Shown here piece after piece: positions 8,050 through 16,879 of a stretch of 64,000 nucleotides of DNA (position 1 is the stretch's first letter; each line of letters opens with the position of its first letter). Source of the stretch: Halorientalis salina (lineage in GTDB: Archaea > Halobacteriota > Halobacteria > Halobacteriales > Haloarculaceae). A program made the translations under genes and the position numbers. The stretch covers positions 32,346 through 96,345 of the forward strand of contig NZ_SOSC01000011.1 of assembly GCF_005049285.1 (NCBI RefSeq). The letters are read 5' to 3'. The notes under the pieces were generated by a model. That model saw only the letters and a list, made by a program, of their open reading frames with translations. It searched no databases and had not been told where the DNA came from.

Positions 8050-8829
8050 ATGACGTTACGCTCACTCGACGGTCGAGTCGCGATAGTGACCGGTGCGAGT
8101 TCCGGGATCGGACAAGCGACCGCCTATGCCCTCGCACGAGCGGGCGCGTCCGTCGTTCTCTCCGCGCGCCGGGAGGACGTCCTCTCGGAGATCGAACAGG
8201 ATATTCGGGACGAAACAGGCGTGGACACGCTCGTCGTACCGACCGATGTTCGAGATCACGAGGCCGTCGAACGATTGATCGAGCGGACCGTCGAGGAGTT
8301 CGGCCGTATCGACCTGCTGGTGAACAACGCGGGCGTGCTGCGGCGAGACATCGCCCTCGAAAACATGCCTATCGAGGACTACGAGCTGATGATGGGAACG
8401 AACGTCGACGGGATGTTCTATGCGACCCGAGCCGCGCTCCCGCACCTCCGGGAATCCAACGGGAACCTCGTGTTCATCGGGAGCGACTCCGGTAAGCATC
8501 CGGATCCGGGCATCGCCGTCTACGCCGCGACCAAGTGGTGGACGCGTGGATTCGCCCACAGCATTCACGCGCGAGAAGGGCGCAACGGCGTCGGCGTCAC
8601 CCTCGTCAATCCCGGAGACACGCGAACCGAGATCGGCCCGCCCGACAGCCGGATGGTCGACCAGTACGAGGAAGACGAGATCCTCGAAGCGGTCGAGATC
8701 GCCGACGCCGTCGTGTTCGCCGCCCGACAGGATTCGAGCACCACGATCAGTGAGATCGACGTCTCCGGGCGCGACCTCATGACGGATACGTATCGCGGAC
8801 TACTGCCGGAGGATTCGTCTGCGGAGTGA
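8050..8829 (+). CDS. Short-chain dehydrogenase/reductase (SDR) family oxidoreductase
   Basis: 259 residues from ATG 8050; TTG 8035 and GTG 8041 are in-frame alternatives. It is a classical SDR: the nucleotide-binding motif TGASSGIG lies near residue 15, NNAG near 90 in the RIDLLVNNAGVL strand, and the catalytic YAATK in the VYAATKWW segment about 160. The usual Ser sits in FIGSDSG. An Asp-Val pair after the second beta strand (PTDVRDHEA) is typical. It reduces or oxidises a carbonyl/alcohol using NAD(P)H; the substrate cannot be told from sequence. It is single and is followed by a convergent gene. Confidence 0.88.
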   Translation: MTLRSLDGRVAIVTGASSGIGQATAYALARAGASVVLSARREDVLSEIEQDIRDETGVDTLVVPTDVRDHEAVERLIERTVEEFGRIDLLVNNAGVLRRDIALENMPIEDYELMMGTNVDGMFYATRAALPHLRESNGNLVFIGSDSGKHPDPGIAVYAATKWWTRGFAHSIHAREGRNGVGVTLVNPGDTRTEIGPPDSRMVDQYEEDEILEAVEIADAVVFAARQDSSTTISEIDVSGRDLMTDTYRGLLPEDSSAE

Positions 8830-8986
8830 ACGTCCCCCAGGCGCGTACCCTGTTCTTCTGCTGTCAGCCCCGACGAACCGTCCGACGGCCAGGATCGGTC
8901 ACTGTCGCCAGCGTTCGCCACCAGGTGCCATGACGCCGCGAAAAGAGCCGGGCCGACCGTCGACGGGCCACAGTCCAGCGGTTTTC

Positions 8987-10399
8987 TCAGTACTTCGCGT
9001 CCGCGCCGGTGGTCTCGTAGATCTCGTCCATCAGGTCGTCGCGCTGGGACTGCCAGGTGTCGAATCCGGCCGGACTGTCCGGGTAGTCGCCGTAGTGGTC
9101 GAGGAGCTGGTCCGCGAGCTTCTTGGTCTGGTAGAGGTCCCAGATCGTGCCCCAGTGGCCGAAGCTCTTGATCGCGGTCTTGACTTTCAGCAGCGGCCCG
9201 ATGTTCGCCGACCCCGAGTAGAGGGCTTCCGAGATCTGTTCGGCCGGCATCGCGGCCATCAGGGCCATCAGGTCGTCGAGGTCGGAGCCCGTCGTGAAGA
9301 TGTTGTAGACGTCCAGCGCGGCGTAGCGACCGCCGAAGTGGTCCATGATCCGGGTGTTGTACTCCCACAGCGCCTCTTCGGCCACGGTCCCGTCACTGAT
9401 CGCCTCGATCGCCTCTTCGGCGGCGTACTGGCCGGCGTAGGCAGCGCCCGCGATCCCGCCCCCAGTTGTCGGGTTGACGTGGGCGGCGGCGTCCCCGACG
9501 GCGATGTAGCCCGGCGCGACCGCCGAGTCGTAGGGCCGCCGCGTCGGCAGGGCCGCGCCGAGTTTGTCCTTGACTTCTGCGCCCTTGAACTCGGGCCGGT
9601 TCCGGATGTCGCGTTTCAGGTCCTCGACGAGCTGCATCGGCTCCTCGCCCATCTGGAAGCCCAGCCCGACGTTGATCTCCGTCTCGGTCCGCGGGAAGTA
9701 CCAGAGGTAGCCAGCGGATCGTTTGGTCGGCTTGAGCACCAGGGCGTCGGACCACTCGACGGGTTCCTCGACCTCGACGACCTCCCGATACGCCGAGGAG
9801 AACTGCGAGTACTGGACGTTCGTGTCGAAAGTCGCGTCCTCGAAGTCGGTCTTGTCCTGCAACAGGGAGAGCGAGCCCGCGCCGTCGATAACGACGTCGG
9901 CCTCGTATGTCACCGGCTCGCCCTGCCGAATCGCTTCGATCCCGGTCACGCGACCGGTCCCGTCCTGGGTGACGTTCTTGACGACCGTGTCGTAGTGGAA
10001 CTCGGCCCCCGCCGAGTCGGCCCCCTCGATGAGGAGCCGGCCGTACTTATACCGGTCGATGACCGCGAGTTCGCCGGGCACCGGGATGTCGAGTACGGCG
10101 TCCTGTGCCGGAATCTCGAAGCGCCCGTGGTCCACCTCGGTGTTCGTGAACGCGGGTTCGATCTGTGATTTGGGGATGCTCTTCGGGAAGTTCGAGGCGC
10201 CCTTGAGCGCGTCACCGCAGGCGATGTGTCCCGCTTCCTCCTCGGTTTTCCGTTCCACGATGACGACGTCGAGGCCCGCGTTGGCGATCGTTGCCGCAGC
10301 GTAACACCCGGACGTGCCAGCGCCGACGACGACGACGTCGTAGGTTCGGGTCCCGCCGCCGGCCGTCGGCGTGCCGGCGTCGGTCTCCTGTGTAGCCAT
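8987..10399 (-). CDS. Geranylgeranyl reductase family flavoprotein
   Basis: 470 residues from ATG 10399; seven further in-frame codons upstream are not needed. The N-terminal FAD-binding motif VVVVGAGTSGCYAAATI is followed by VIVERKTEEEAGHIACGDALK, and the second FAD motif GYIAVGDAAAHVNPTTGGG is in the C-terminal half, the pattern of the archaeal digeranylgeranylglycerophospholipid reductase family. These enzymes saturate isoprenoid chains of membrane lipids. In Methanosarcina a neighbouring ferredoxin donates electrons; here a 2Fe-2S ferredoxin is divergently transcribed from a mirror-image promoter, so the same partnership is likely. Haloarchaea have several paralogues, so menaquinone or carotenoid substrates remain possible. 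Confidence 0.88.
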   Translation of the reverse strand: MATQETDAGTPTAGGGTRTYDVVVVGAGTSGCYAAATIANAGLDVVIVERKTEEEAGHIACGDALKGASNFPKSIPKSQIEPAFTNTEVDHGRFEIPAQDAVLDIPVPGELAVIDRYKYGRLLIEGADSAGAEFHYDTVVKNVTQDGTGRVTGIEAIRQGEPVTYEADVVIDGAGSLSLLQDKTDFEDATFDTNVQYSQFSSAYREVVEVEEPVEWSDALVLKPTKRSAGYLWYFPRTETEINVGLGFQMGEEPMQLVEDLKRDIRNRPEFKGAEVKDKLGAALPTRRPYDSAVAPGYIAVGDAAAHVNPTTGGGIAGAAYAGQYAAEEAIEAISDGTVAEEALWEYNTRIMDHFGGRYAALDVYNIFTTGSDLDDLMALMAAMPAEQISEALYSGSANIGPLLKVKTAIKSFGHWGTIWDLYQTKKLADQLLDHYGDYPDSPAGFDTWQSQRDDLMDEIYETTGADAKY

Positions 10400-10424
10400 G
10401 TCGAACACTGGTAACCCCACGGAG

Positions 10425-10553
10425 AAAACTCTTTATTTGCCGAGTCGATGGCAAACGCTCACCTGTACTTGCTTTTTTCCACCACGAGGACTGTGACGAG
10501 CTCCGACCGGGTCGTTTCTCGCTACCGGACCCGCCACGGGAATAAAGAGTTTT
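10425..10553. promoter_or_regulatory. Mirror-image bidirectional promoter (reductase / ferredoxin)
   Basis: The 13-mer AATAAAGAGTTTT occurs at 10541-10553 on the plus strand and, inverted, at 10425-10437 on the minus strand. Each copy ends 25 nt before its ATG (10579 and 10399), the position expected for a TATA box of a leaderless haloarchaeal transcript. Identical boxes at identical distances imply co-regulation of the two genes. Confidence 0.75.
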
Positions 10554-10578
10554 GTCATCCCCTGTCATATCGCTCGAC

Positions 10579-10914
10579 ATGACCGACTACACCGTCGAAT
10601 TCGTGGGGACCGGTGAGACGATCACCGTCTCCGAGACAGACACCATCCTGCGGCGCTGTATCGAGGAGGGCATCGCCCAGGAGTACTCCTGTCGCGTGGG
10701 GATGTGTCTGGCGTGTTCCGCGGAGATCGTCGAGGGCGAAGTCACCCAACCCGCTGCACACGGGTTGACCGAGGACGAAAAGGAAAAATACGCGCTGACT
10801 TGCATGGCCCGTCCCCAGTCGGACCTGAAACTCGACCGCGGGGAGTACCCGCCGAGTATCGAGGAGGACGTGGTCGAGGCGAACGCCGACGGCCCGGCCG
10901 CGGCCGACGACTGA
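10579..10914 (+). CDS. 2Fe-2S ferredoxin (plant type)
   Basis: 111 residues from ATG 10579, chosen over the upstream in-frame start because the promoter box sits 25 nt before it. It is a beta-grasp ferredoxin with the cluster-binding pattern CRVGMCLAC plus a distal Cys in ALTCMARP, giving four Cys ligands. It has no large halophile insertion, so it is not the main abundant halobacterial ferredoxin. The likely role is to carry electrons to the divergent geranylgeranyl reductase, inferred from the shared promoter design and known ferredoxin dependence of that family. The tail is acidic and Ala-rich. Confidence 0.9.
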   Translation: MTDYTVEFVGTGETITVSETDTILRRCIEEGIAQEYSCRVGMCLACSAEIVEGEVTQPAAHGLTEDEKEKYALTCMARPQSDLKLDRGEYPPSIEEDVVEANADGPAAADD

Positions 10915-10942
10915 CCGTTCGGCCCCGTTCCGTGCGTCCCTC

Positions 10943-12166
10943 TCAGTCTTCCCGCTCGTCAGTCTGACCGCTCTCTTCTGTCGTCACGGGTTCCGGTTCG
11001 CTCCCGTTGGAGCCGTGCTGTTCGTCGTCGCCCTGCTCCTCCCACGAATCCCGGAGCGAAACGTTCGTCCGACGTGATAGCAGGGGCGACCACGACACCG
11101 GGCCGGGTTCCGGCGGTGCATCGTAGCGATACACCAGGTCCTCGACGGCGACGACGTACTCCCCGTCCCCGTCCTCGATAACCCGTCGGTCGCTGTCGAT
11201 CGCGATGTCGACGAGCCCTTCGAGCGTCTCGACCTCGACGACGGCCCCGTCGAGTGCCCCCTCGGGCAGCCGAGCGCGCGTGATCCAGTCTCCGAACTCG
11301 GACCGAGCCGTCTCGTAGGTCAGGTAGGCTCGCTCCCGCTCGTCGAGCGCGAGCCGTCCGCGGTACTGAGCGGTCCCGAGCGCGAGCAGCCCACCGATCC
11401 CGACCAGCCCCAGAGCCGGTCCGCCGACCCCTCGGAGCGGTCCCGGACTGTTCGCGACCTCGACCGTCCGGGTCTGTCGGGTCGTGTTCGTGACCGGACC
11501 GGGATCGGTGAGCCGGTAGACACTCCCCCCAGGCGAGATCCCGAGTTCGTACTGCTGGTCACGAGCGACCTGCCCACCGTTGGCTCGCCCCTCCGTCTCG
11601 ATGTCGGCGACGACGCTCGTCTCGATGGTTCCGGGCGTCCCGCCGACCGTCCGGTCGAGTCGCTGTGACTCGTTTCGCAACTGCGTCACGTTCTCCGAAA
11701 ACGACAGTTGCAGCGATTCGCCGGGCGCGAGCGAGGCTCGTTCCCGATCCAATTGCCGGGTCACTCGCCAGTACTCGACCGTCGATCCCTCACCACCGGA
11801 GTCGACCGCTGCGATGACGAGCGTGAGCGTCCCGTCGACAGTCACGTTCCCGGTTTCCGTCGCAGTGTATCGGTACGTGAACGTGCCGTCGAGCGTCGGC
11901 GTGATCCGACTGAAGTAGGCGTCCCTGTTCGAGAGCGTCGTCCCCTGCGCAAACACGGGATTTGACCGCTGGACGGTCGCGTTGTGCGTGAACTCTCCCG
12001 TATAGGTCGCTTCCGGCCCCGGTTGCTCGGCGGTCGACGTGTCCGACTGGGCGTAGGCCGTGTAGGTCATCCCCGCCCCGGCGAGTGCGGCCACCAACAG
12101 AACGGTCGCGACCACCCCGAAATTCGAATCGAGGACGGCCCGTATCCGTCGTCCCCGTCTACCCAT
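10943..12166 (-). CDS. DUF5305-like membrane protein of the SipW/TasA-like cluster
   Basis: 407 residues with an N-terminal transmembrane segment (VVATVLLVAALAGAGMTYTA, about 18-38), a beta-rich outer domain with several N-glycosylation sequons (residues 45-240), a second membrane helix around 250-268 (ALGLVGIGGLLALGTAQYRG) and a cytoplasmic acidic tail with a Ser/Glu/Asp-rich end. I recognise the DUF5305 type, which often accompanies signal peptidase I genes in archaea. It lies directly after the signal peptidase (53 bp gap, same strand), so an operon is likely. Inference: an assembly, anchoring or export partner for the secreted TasA-like proteins upstream. Confidence 0.78.
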   Translation of the reverse strand: MGRRGRRIRAVLDSNFGVVATVLLVAALAGAGMTYTAYAQSDTSTAEQPGPEATYTGEFTHNATVQRSNPVFAQGTTLSNRDAYFSRITPTLDGTFTYRYTATETGNVTVDGTLTLVIAAVDSGGEGSTVEYWRVTRQLDRERASLAPGESLQLSFSENVTQLRNESQRLDRTVGGTPGTIETSVVADIETEGRANGGQVARDQQYELGISPGGSVYRLTDPGPVTNTTRQTRTVEVANSPGPLRGVGGPALGLVGIGGLLALGTAQYRGRLALDERERAYLTYETARSEFGDWITRARLPEGALDGAVVEVETLEGLVDIAIDSDRRVIEDGDGEYVVAVEDLVYRYDAPPEPGPVSWSPLLSRRTNVSLRDSWEEQGDDEQHGSNGSEPEPVTTEESGQTDERED

Positions 12167-12219
12167 TGTGTCTCCTGTGCCCCGCCGTTCGGTCGGATGA
12201 TCCGTTCCCTGTCATGGTT

Positions 12220-13359
12220 TCAGTCCAAGAGGCCGCTGTTCGCTGTGTCGCTGCGCGTCCGCGAGCGGAGGCGACCGGTACCGAGGACCGCCACACCCCC
12301 CAGATAGAATCCTCCGCCGAGGAGCGCGTCGATGGTGAGGAGGGGGAGCCACGGATGGATCTCGTACAGCGTCCGAATGGTCGACGTCGGCAGGAGTCCC
12401 AGATACCGATGCTGAACGACGAACTCCCGGTAGTATCCGGTTTCCGGCGGTGCCGAAACGGTGAGCGACGCGTTCCGCGTCGTTCGCGGCGGGACGTGGA
12501 ACTCCGTCGGCTCGACGGCCACCCGCTCGGTCGACGGCTCGACGAACGCGACCACCGGCACGAGGCCACCGTTAGCCACCGGATACGTGGTGGTCTCGCT
12601 CGTCCCCTGTTCGATGACACCGAGCCCCGGCGAATCGGACTCGGCGCTGACGAACCCGATCTCCTCCTGGCCGGCCGGTACGACCATCGCCGCGGTCGCC
12701 GAGAGCACGACGAGCGCCGCGAACCCGGCCACGAGAAGTCGGCTACTCGTTCCCGACGCCCGCGTCCTCGATCGCTCTCGCCGGCGACCCGTTCCGCCTC
12801 CCAGCCACAGGTCGAGCAGGTACGCTATGACCGAGAGGCCGAACAACAGGTACGCCAACCCCTGTGTGCCGAGCAGCGAGCGCGTACCGAACAGCCCCGC
12901 GAGGCCCGTCTGGACACTCCCGAGCGCGTTCTGCGTCCCGGTGACGGCCGTCCCCAGCTCCGGGATCACCAGAATCGAACCGCCGGGCTGCCAGACCGTC
13001 GCGACGACCTGCGCATCTTTGACCGGGGGCTCTTCGTTGTCCTGATCGGTAAAGGGGTTGGCGTCGCCTTTCGTGACGTACCCGTCCTCGGTCTCGGAGA
13101 CGACGCGGTGTGTCGTGAGTCCACCCCCGTGGAGGGATTCGGCCTCGAACACGACGACGTCTCCTTGCTCGATCGGCCCCGAGACCGCCGCCGGGATCGC
13201 AACGAACCCGTCGCCCGGCTCCAGTGCCGGTTCCATGCTGTCGGTCGTCACGTACCCCAACAGCACGGGCTGTCCGAGGATCTGGCCCGCGATCATCGCG
13301 ACGACGAACACCACAGCTACTGCTTCGAGGAGGTGCCCGACGCGCTGCCACCCACCCAT
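12220..13359 (-). CDS. Signal peptidase I, ER/SipW type, with C-terminal membrane extension
   Basis: 379 residues. N-terminal helix (LLEAVAVVFVVAMIAGQI), then catalytic Ser41 in VTTDSMEPALEPGD, His84 in GLTTHRVV and Asp99 in VTKGDANPFTDQ: the Ser-His-Asp arrangement of eukaryote-ER, archaeal and bacterial SipW enzymes. After the catalytic core there are further membrane segments (about 168-186 and 208-226), an outer beta-sandwich-like part, and a final helix pair, which makes it much longer than housekeeping archaeal Sec11. With exported TasA-like proteins encoded just upstream on the same strand, it is most likely their dedicated processing peptidase. Confidence 0.87.
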   Translation of the reverse strand: MGGWQRVGHLLEAVAVVFVVAMIAGQILGQPVLLGYVTTDSMEPALEPGDGFVAIPAAVSGPIEQGDVVVFEAESLHGGGLTTHRVVSETEDGYVTKGDANPFTDQDNEEPPVKDAQVVATVWQPGGSILVIPELGTAVTGTQNALGSVQTGLAGLFGTRSLLGTQGLAYLLFGLSVIAYLLDLWLGGGTGRRRERSRTRASGTSSRLLVAGFAALVVLSATAAMVVPAGQEEIGFVSAESDSPGLGVIEQGTSETTTYPVANGGLVPVVAFVEPSTERVAVEPTEFHVPPRTTRNASLTVSAPPETGYYREFVVQHRYLGLLPTSTIRTLYEIHPWLPLLTIDALLGGGFYLGGVAVLGTGRLRSRTRSDTANSGLLD

Positions 13360-13435
13360 CGAGAGACCTTAGAACGACGACAGTAAAAGATGTGTCGACA
13401 GCATCATTTTTCGAGCGGCTCTCGGCCACCGAGTT

Positions 13436-14995
13436 TCAGTCCCACTGATAGCCCGCGGATTCGATCTCGTCGCTCGGGTCCCCATCGCCGACTCTGTTCT
13501 CGATCGCTACCGGATCGTTCGCTTCACCCGCGTCGTTGTCCCGGAAGTGACAGCCGTCGGCGACCACGCTACCGGTTTTGCTATCGAGCTGCTCGATTCC
13601 GTACTTGGTGTTGCCGACGATGTTCGAGTCAGTGATATCGACGTCGACTTTGTCCCCGTCGATTACGATGCCGGAAAAGTTTCCATCTGGTGACTGTCCG
13701 TTATCCAGTATTGACGAATTCTTTATATCGGCATCGTAACCGACACCTCCGAACTTTATTCCGGACTCGGAATAAAACTGTATTGTCGACTGACCAATCG
13801 TCGCAGAAGAAGTTACGTTAACTTTAATTCCTGGAGTGTCCGCTTCATTTGGCCCCGCATCCTCCCGTGCCTTGATTAACGACGATTCGATGTTCAGTGT
13901 ACCAACTTTATCGAGTTTGATACCATGGGTTAAGTAAGAGATATTACAGTTAGAGATAGTAACATTGGATATATTAGAACCACTGCACAGGATCGGGTAT
14001 GTATTACTATGAGTGATTTCAACATTCGATAAAGTGAGAGAGTCAATATCTGCATTATACATTTTCATAGCCCGATTTACGTCCATAACACAGTTTTTCA
14101 CCTTGATAGACTCGGTACCGGTTCCATGCAAATTATCGGTACCCCCGCCAACAGAGAGTGCATCTGTCGAAGTATTCGGAAAACTAAGATCTTGTAATGT
14201 TAGATTGAGGCCTTCGGGAATCCAGGGTACTTTAACAGTCTGCTCGATGTTTGGCTTTCTTCCGTCTGCCCCTTTGATTGTCAGATCGGATTGGACTTCA
14301 TCTACCCAAATACCAGAACCGCTATACGTGCCATAGTCGTGAACGAGCACGGTATCACCATCCTCGGCGTTCTCTACGGCTTCGTCGATCGACGAGTACT
14401 CACCACAGTCGTCGGCGTTGCTCACCAGCAGTTCGTTCTCGCCAGCGACCGGACAGGTGACACCGACGCCATCCTCGGACGCGTCAGCGTGGACGGTCAC
14501 GTCGACATCCCAGGTATCGGTATCCAGCCCGTGCGTGTCGACGTACACGCCAAGTGAAACCCCGGCACCCGGGTCGATTTCGACGACACCGTCGCCTTCA
14601 CCCTGAAGCTTCGAGGATTCCGCACCGTCCTGGTAGAACCAGAGGTTGTCATCGTCGAAGGTCGATCCCGAGACCGACAGCCAGACGCCGACCGGCTGGG
14701 TGCCCTGATTCGTCACCTCGAACACGTCGTCGAATCTGTAGGTCGAATCCGTTCCGAGGCCACCACCGCCGGCATCGGTTCCGGTGAAATCGAGTTCGAG
14801 TTGTCCGTTAGTCGTCGTTGCGTATGCGCCGTTCGGGCCGTCGGATGGCGTCAGCTTCAGGAACGCCGCGTCGTCGTCCGCGACGCTCACGGAAACGGAC
14901 CGCTCGGCACTGACGCTCGTGAACGCGCCAGTGCCGAGGATGCCGCTGCCGCCTGCGAGCCCCCCGACCCCGATGAGTAGTTTGCGTCGTCTCAT
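13436..14995 (-). CDS. Exported TasA-like/DUF1102-type protein fused to a right-handed beta-helix
   Basis: 519 residues. The N-terminus MRRRKLLIGVGGLAGG leads to GTGAFTSVSAERSVSVSV and DDDAAFLKL, the signature shared by the exported proteins of this cluster. An immunoglobulin-like, beta-rich domain follows to about residue 180. From about 185 a right-handed parallel beta-helix begins with SSIDEAVENAEDGDTVLVHD and shows repeated N-V-x-I/L-S-N coils, as in pectate-lyase-like surface proteins. The DNA for about residues 220-430 is strikingly A/T-rich against its flanks (13921-13980 contains 18 G/C of 60), which suggests that the helix region was acquired or evolves separately. Likely a surface or filament-associated adhesin. 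Confidence 0.8.
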   Translation of the reverse strand: MRRRKLLIGVGGLAGGSGILGTGAFTSVSAERSVSVSVADDDAAFLKLTPSDGPNGAYATTTNGQLELDFTGTDAGGGGLGTDSTYRFDDVFEVTNQGTQPVGVWLSVSGSTFDDDNLWFYQDGAESSKLQGEGDGVVEIDPGAGVSLGVYVDTHGLDTDTWDVDVTVHADASEDGVGVTCPVAGENELLVSNADDCGEYSSIDEAVENAEDGDTVLVHDYGTYSGSGIWVDEVQSDLTIKGADGRKPNIEQTVKVPWIPEGLNLTLQDLSFPNTSTDALSVGGGTDNLHGTGTESIKVKNCVMDVNRAMKMYNADIDSLTLSNVEITHSNTYPILCSGSNISNVTISNCNISYLTHGIKLDKVGTLNIESSLIKAREDAGPNEADTPGIKVNVTSSATIGQSTIQFYSESGIKFGGVGYDADIKNSSILDNGQSPDGNFSGIVIDGDKVDVDITDSNIVGNTKYGIEQLDSKTGSVVADGCHFRDNDAGEANDPVAIENRVGDGDPSDEIESAGYQWD

Positions 14996-15032
14996 AGTCC
15001 TCCGTGCGTGCCCCTTCCCTGGGGAAAGCCCA

Positions 15033-15071
15033 CCGGCGGAATCGAACCGCCGGCTCGTCCGTGAGGACGAG
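15033..15071 (-). other. Paired hairpins, one T-arm-like, between two exported-protein genes
   Basis: On the transcribed (minus) strand, CTCGTCC-TCAC-GGACGAG (15071-15054) is followed without gap by a 7-bp stem with loop TTCGATT (15053-15033), the exact geometry and loop sequence of a tRNA T-arm. CCCAC just after the stop codon can pair with GTGGG beyond the second hairpin, closing a three-way junction. No D-arm or proper anticodon loop is present, so it is not a tRNA. It could act as an mRNA processing, stability or attenuation element in the operon. Confidence 0.5.
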
Positions 15072-15084
15072 TCGCCAGCGTGGG

Positions 15085-15657
15085 TTAGTTGTCCGCGTCC
15101 GCGTTGATGATCAGCGGTACGTCGTACGTGTTGACGCTGACATCGTGGGTATCCAGTTGGACGCCACAGCGGAGCGTACTCCCGACGCCGAGTGATTTGT
15201 ACGGATCACTCTCCGTCAATATCTCCTTCTCGTCCGTCTCTGGGTCGAAGATGGCGACCGATGGCTCGTCGGCGTCCGAGCCGTTCGTGCCGTAGACGTC
15301 GACGGGTTGGGTTCCCTGGTTTATGACCTTGAACAGGCCGTCGCCAGGGTTGCCGCCCGCGTCGGCACCGAATTTGTAGACCGAGTCCGGGGCGACGCCG
15401 TCGGGATCCGTGGGGTCGCCGCTCGGATACTGGCCTTCGTCGTCACTCGGAATGTTCAGTTCGAGCTTCCCGCCGTCGGTTACCGACCGTTTCCCAGTCC
15501 CGAGTTCCTGAAGTTTCAGGAGTGCGTCGCTGTCTTCCTCGACGGCGACTGTGACGGTTCTATCGGCGCTGACGCTAGTGAACGCACCGGTGCCGACGAG
15601 CAGGCCGCTACCCGCGGCCAAGCCGCCCATTCCGGCGAGGAGGTTGCGTCGTTTCAT
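15085..15657 (-). CDS. Exported TasA-like/DUF1102-type protein
   Basis: 190 residues. Signal region MKRRNLLAGMGGLAAGSG then GTGAFTSVSADRTVTVAV and EDSDALLKL, closely matching its neighbours; the RR near the N-terminus is Tat-like. The mature part is a compact beta-sandwich with DSVYKFG, FKVINQGTQPVDVY and a C-terminal LDTHDVSVNTYDVPLIINAD, the typical layout of TasA/camelysin-like filament subunits. The conserved strand after the cleavage site is where bacterial TasA and archaeal bundling-pilus subunits donate a strand to the next subunit. Start is ATG 15657. It is 35 bp downstream of the next gene, same strand. Confidence 0.8.
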   Translation of the reverse strand: MKRRNLLAGMGGLAAGSGLLVGTGAFTSVSADRTVTVAVEEDSDALLKLQELGTGKRSVTDGGKLELNIPSDDEGQYPSGDPTDPDGVAPDSVYKFGADAGGNPGDGLFKVINQGTQPVDVYGTNGSDADEPSVAIFDPETDEKEILTESDPYKSLGVGSTLRCGVQLDTHDVSVNTYDVPLIINADADN

Positions 15658-15692
15658 GTTTTCTTCCGAGACGCTCGTTTGCTACATTCCCA

Positions 15693-16385
15693 TTAGTCGT
15701 CAGATCCGCTCGACAGGGAAGCAGCGTACTCGGCGTCAGCGGCGATGTTCATCGAGATCTCGCCATCAAAGTTACTACCGCTGTCGTCAATGTGGAGCCC
15801 GAAGTTGAGGGATTCGCCCGGCGCAAGCGTGAAGTCCTCCGGTTCGTAGTAGCCTGCTTCTTCCGGGAAGGCATCTCTGTTGTGTGTCTCTTCTTTAGTA
15901 TCATCCAGGTATACACTGGTCAGACTCAGGGAGTCGGCGTCAGGATAGCTGACTCGGTGGGGAAGGCTGCTTGCCTGCGGGTCGATGTAGAGATCCGAGC
16001 TCCCGTCTTCACCCACCGATTCGGGACTGACGCTTGTCGGCGGCACGTAGACAAAGACGTTCTGCGTCCCGTGATTCTTGACTTTGAAGATGTTGAGAAT
16101 CTGTGTCACGGCGTTCTTGTTCACACCAGCGGGACTCCCACTGTTGTCCCCGTTGATGTCATTTCCGTCGAGGTTGACTCGAATCGCACTCCCACTCTCG
16201 TCCGCATACACACTGTTTGACAGCGTGGATTCTGCGTCGAGAGCGAGCAGTGCGCTGGCGTCGTCTGCAACCTTCACTTCCATCGTACGGTTCGCGGTCA
16301 CACTCGTAAACGCGCCTGTACCCATTGCAGCTGCCGAGCCGGCAGCGAGCGATCCTGTGCCGATAAGGAATTTGCGTCGTTCCAT
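15693..16385 (-). CDS. Exported TasA-like protein, first gene of the minus-strand operon
   Basis: 230 residues from ATG 16385 (nine in-frame upstream codons rejected because the Tat-like MERRKFLIGTGSLAAG start is complete). GTGAFTSVTANRTMEVKV and DDASALLAL give the cluster signature. The mature domain contains FKVKNHGTQNVFVYVPP and, near the end, LAPGESLNFGLHID followed by ISMNIAADAEY, matching the strand order of the other members. Being promoter-proximal and small, it is a good candidate for a main filament subunit. Upstream DNA (16386 onwards) is A/T-rich and probably holds the operon promoter. Confidence 0.8.
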   Translation of the reverse strand: MERRKFLIGTGSLAAGSAAAMGTGAFTSVTANRTMEVKVADDASALLALDAESTLSNSVYADESGSAIRVNLDGNDINGDNSGSPAGVNKNAVTQILNIFKVKNHGTQNVFVYVPPTSVSPESVGEDGSSDLYIDPQASSLPHRVSYPDADSLSLTSVYLDDTKEETHNRDAFPEEAGYYEPEDFTLAPGESLNFGLHIDDSGSNFDGEISMNIAADAEYAASLSSGSDD

Positions 16386-16879
16386 AGTTGTCTCACGCGC
16401 ACCCACCCCCAAGGCGGGTTGCGCTCATTCCGTCAATGGTCCCTACCCATCATTGTATTATCACGCTTGAACGTGACCGGGCCACACACCGGCTCAGATT
16501 CGAAGAGTGGCTGAAACCCTTCTGGCAGCGTTATCTTCCCCTACAACACTCACCTGAACGGCCCGTAATCGGTCGTTATTTGCTCGATACAGCCAGCTAA
16601 CGGGAGCGACAAGGTCTAGAGAGCCCAAAGCTCGAATCCGGGTCCCAGGGCGCACCTAATCCGGGCGTTCTTTCCGGTTCCTGTCGAACAGACGAAAAGC
16701 ATTTTTGTGTTGCTGAATTATCACCAACTGGCAACCGAAACCGAGGTCGGGTATTCGGGGGTATCTATGGGGTCACGCAATCACTATTCGATCCAGTCCG
16801 AGATGCATGGATGGGGCCGGTCGTCGAACCGAACCGTGTCCGTACGACGGCCGCGAACCGACGACGGGGGGCACCTATC
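16386..16879. other. Divergent intergenic region between the two halves of the surface cluster
   Basis: About 490 bases with no convincing coding sequence. A/T-rich patches at 16455-16467 (ATTGTATTATCAC) and around 16698-16720 (GCATTTTTGTGTTGCTGAAT) are candidate promoters for the minus- and plus-strand genes. In-frame ATGs at 16807 and 16811 precede the regulator but the residues they would add are Arg-rich. Confidence 0.5.

Noticed and set aside
12085..13386. Long plus-strand frame opposite the signal peptidase gene
   Set aside because: Arg-rich, no domain, overlaps a well-supported gene; shadow frame.
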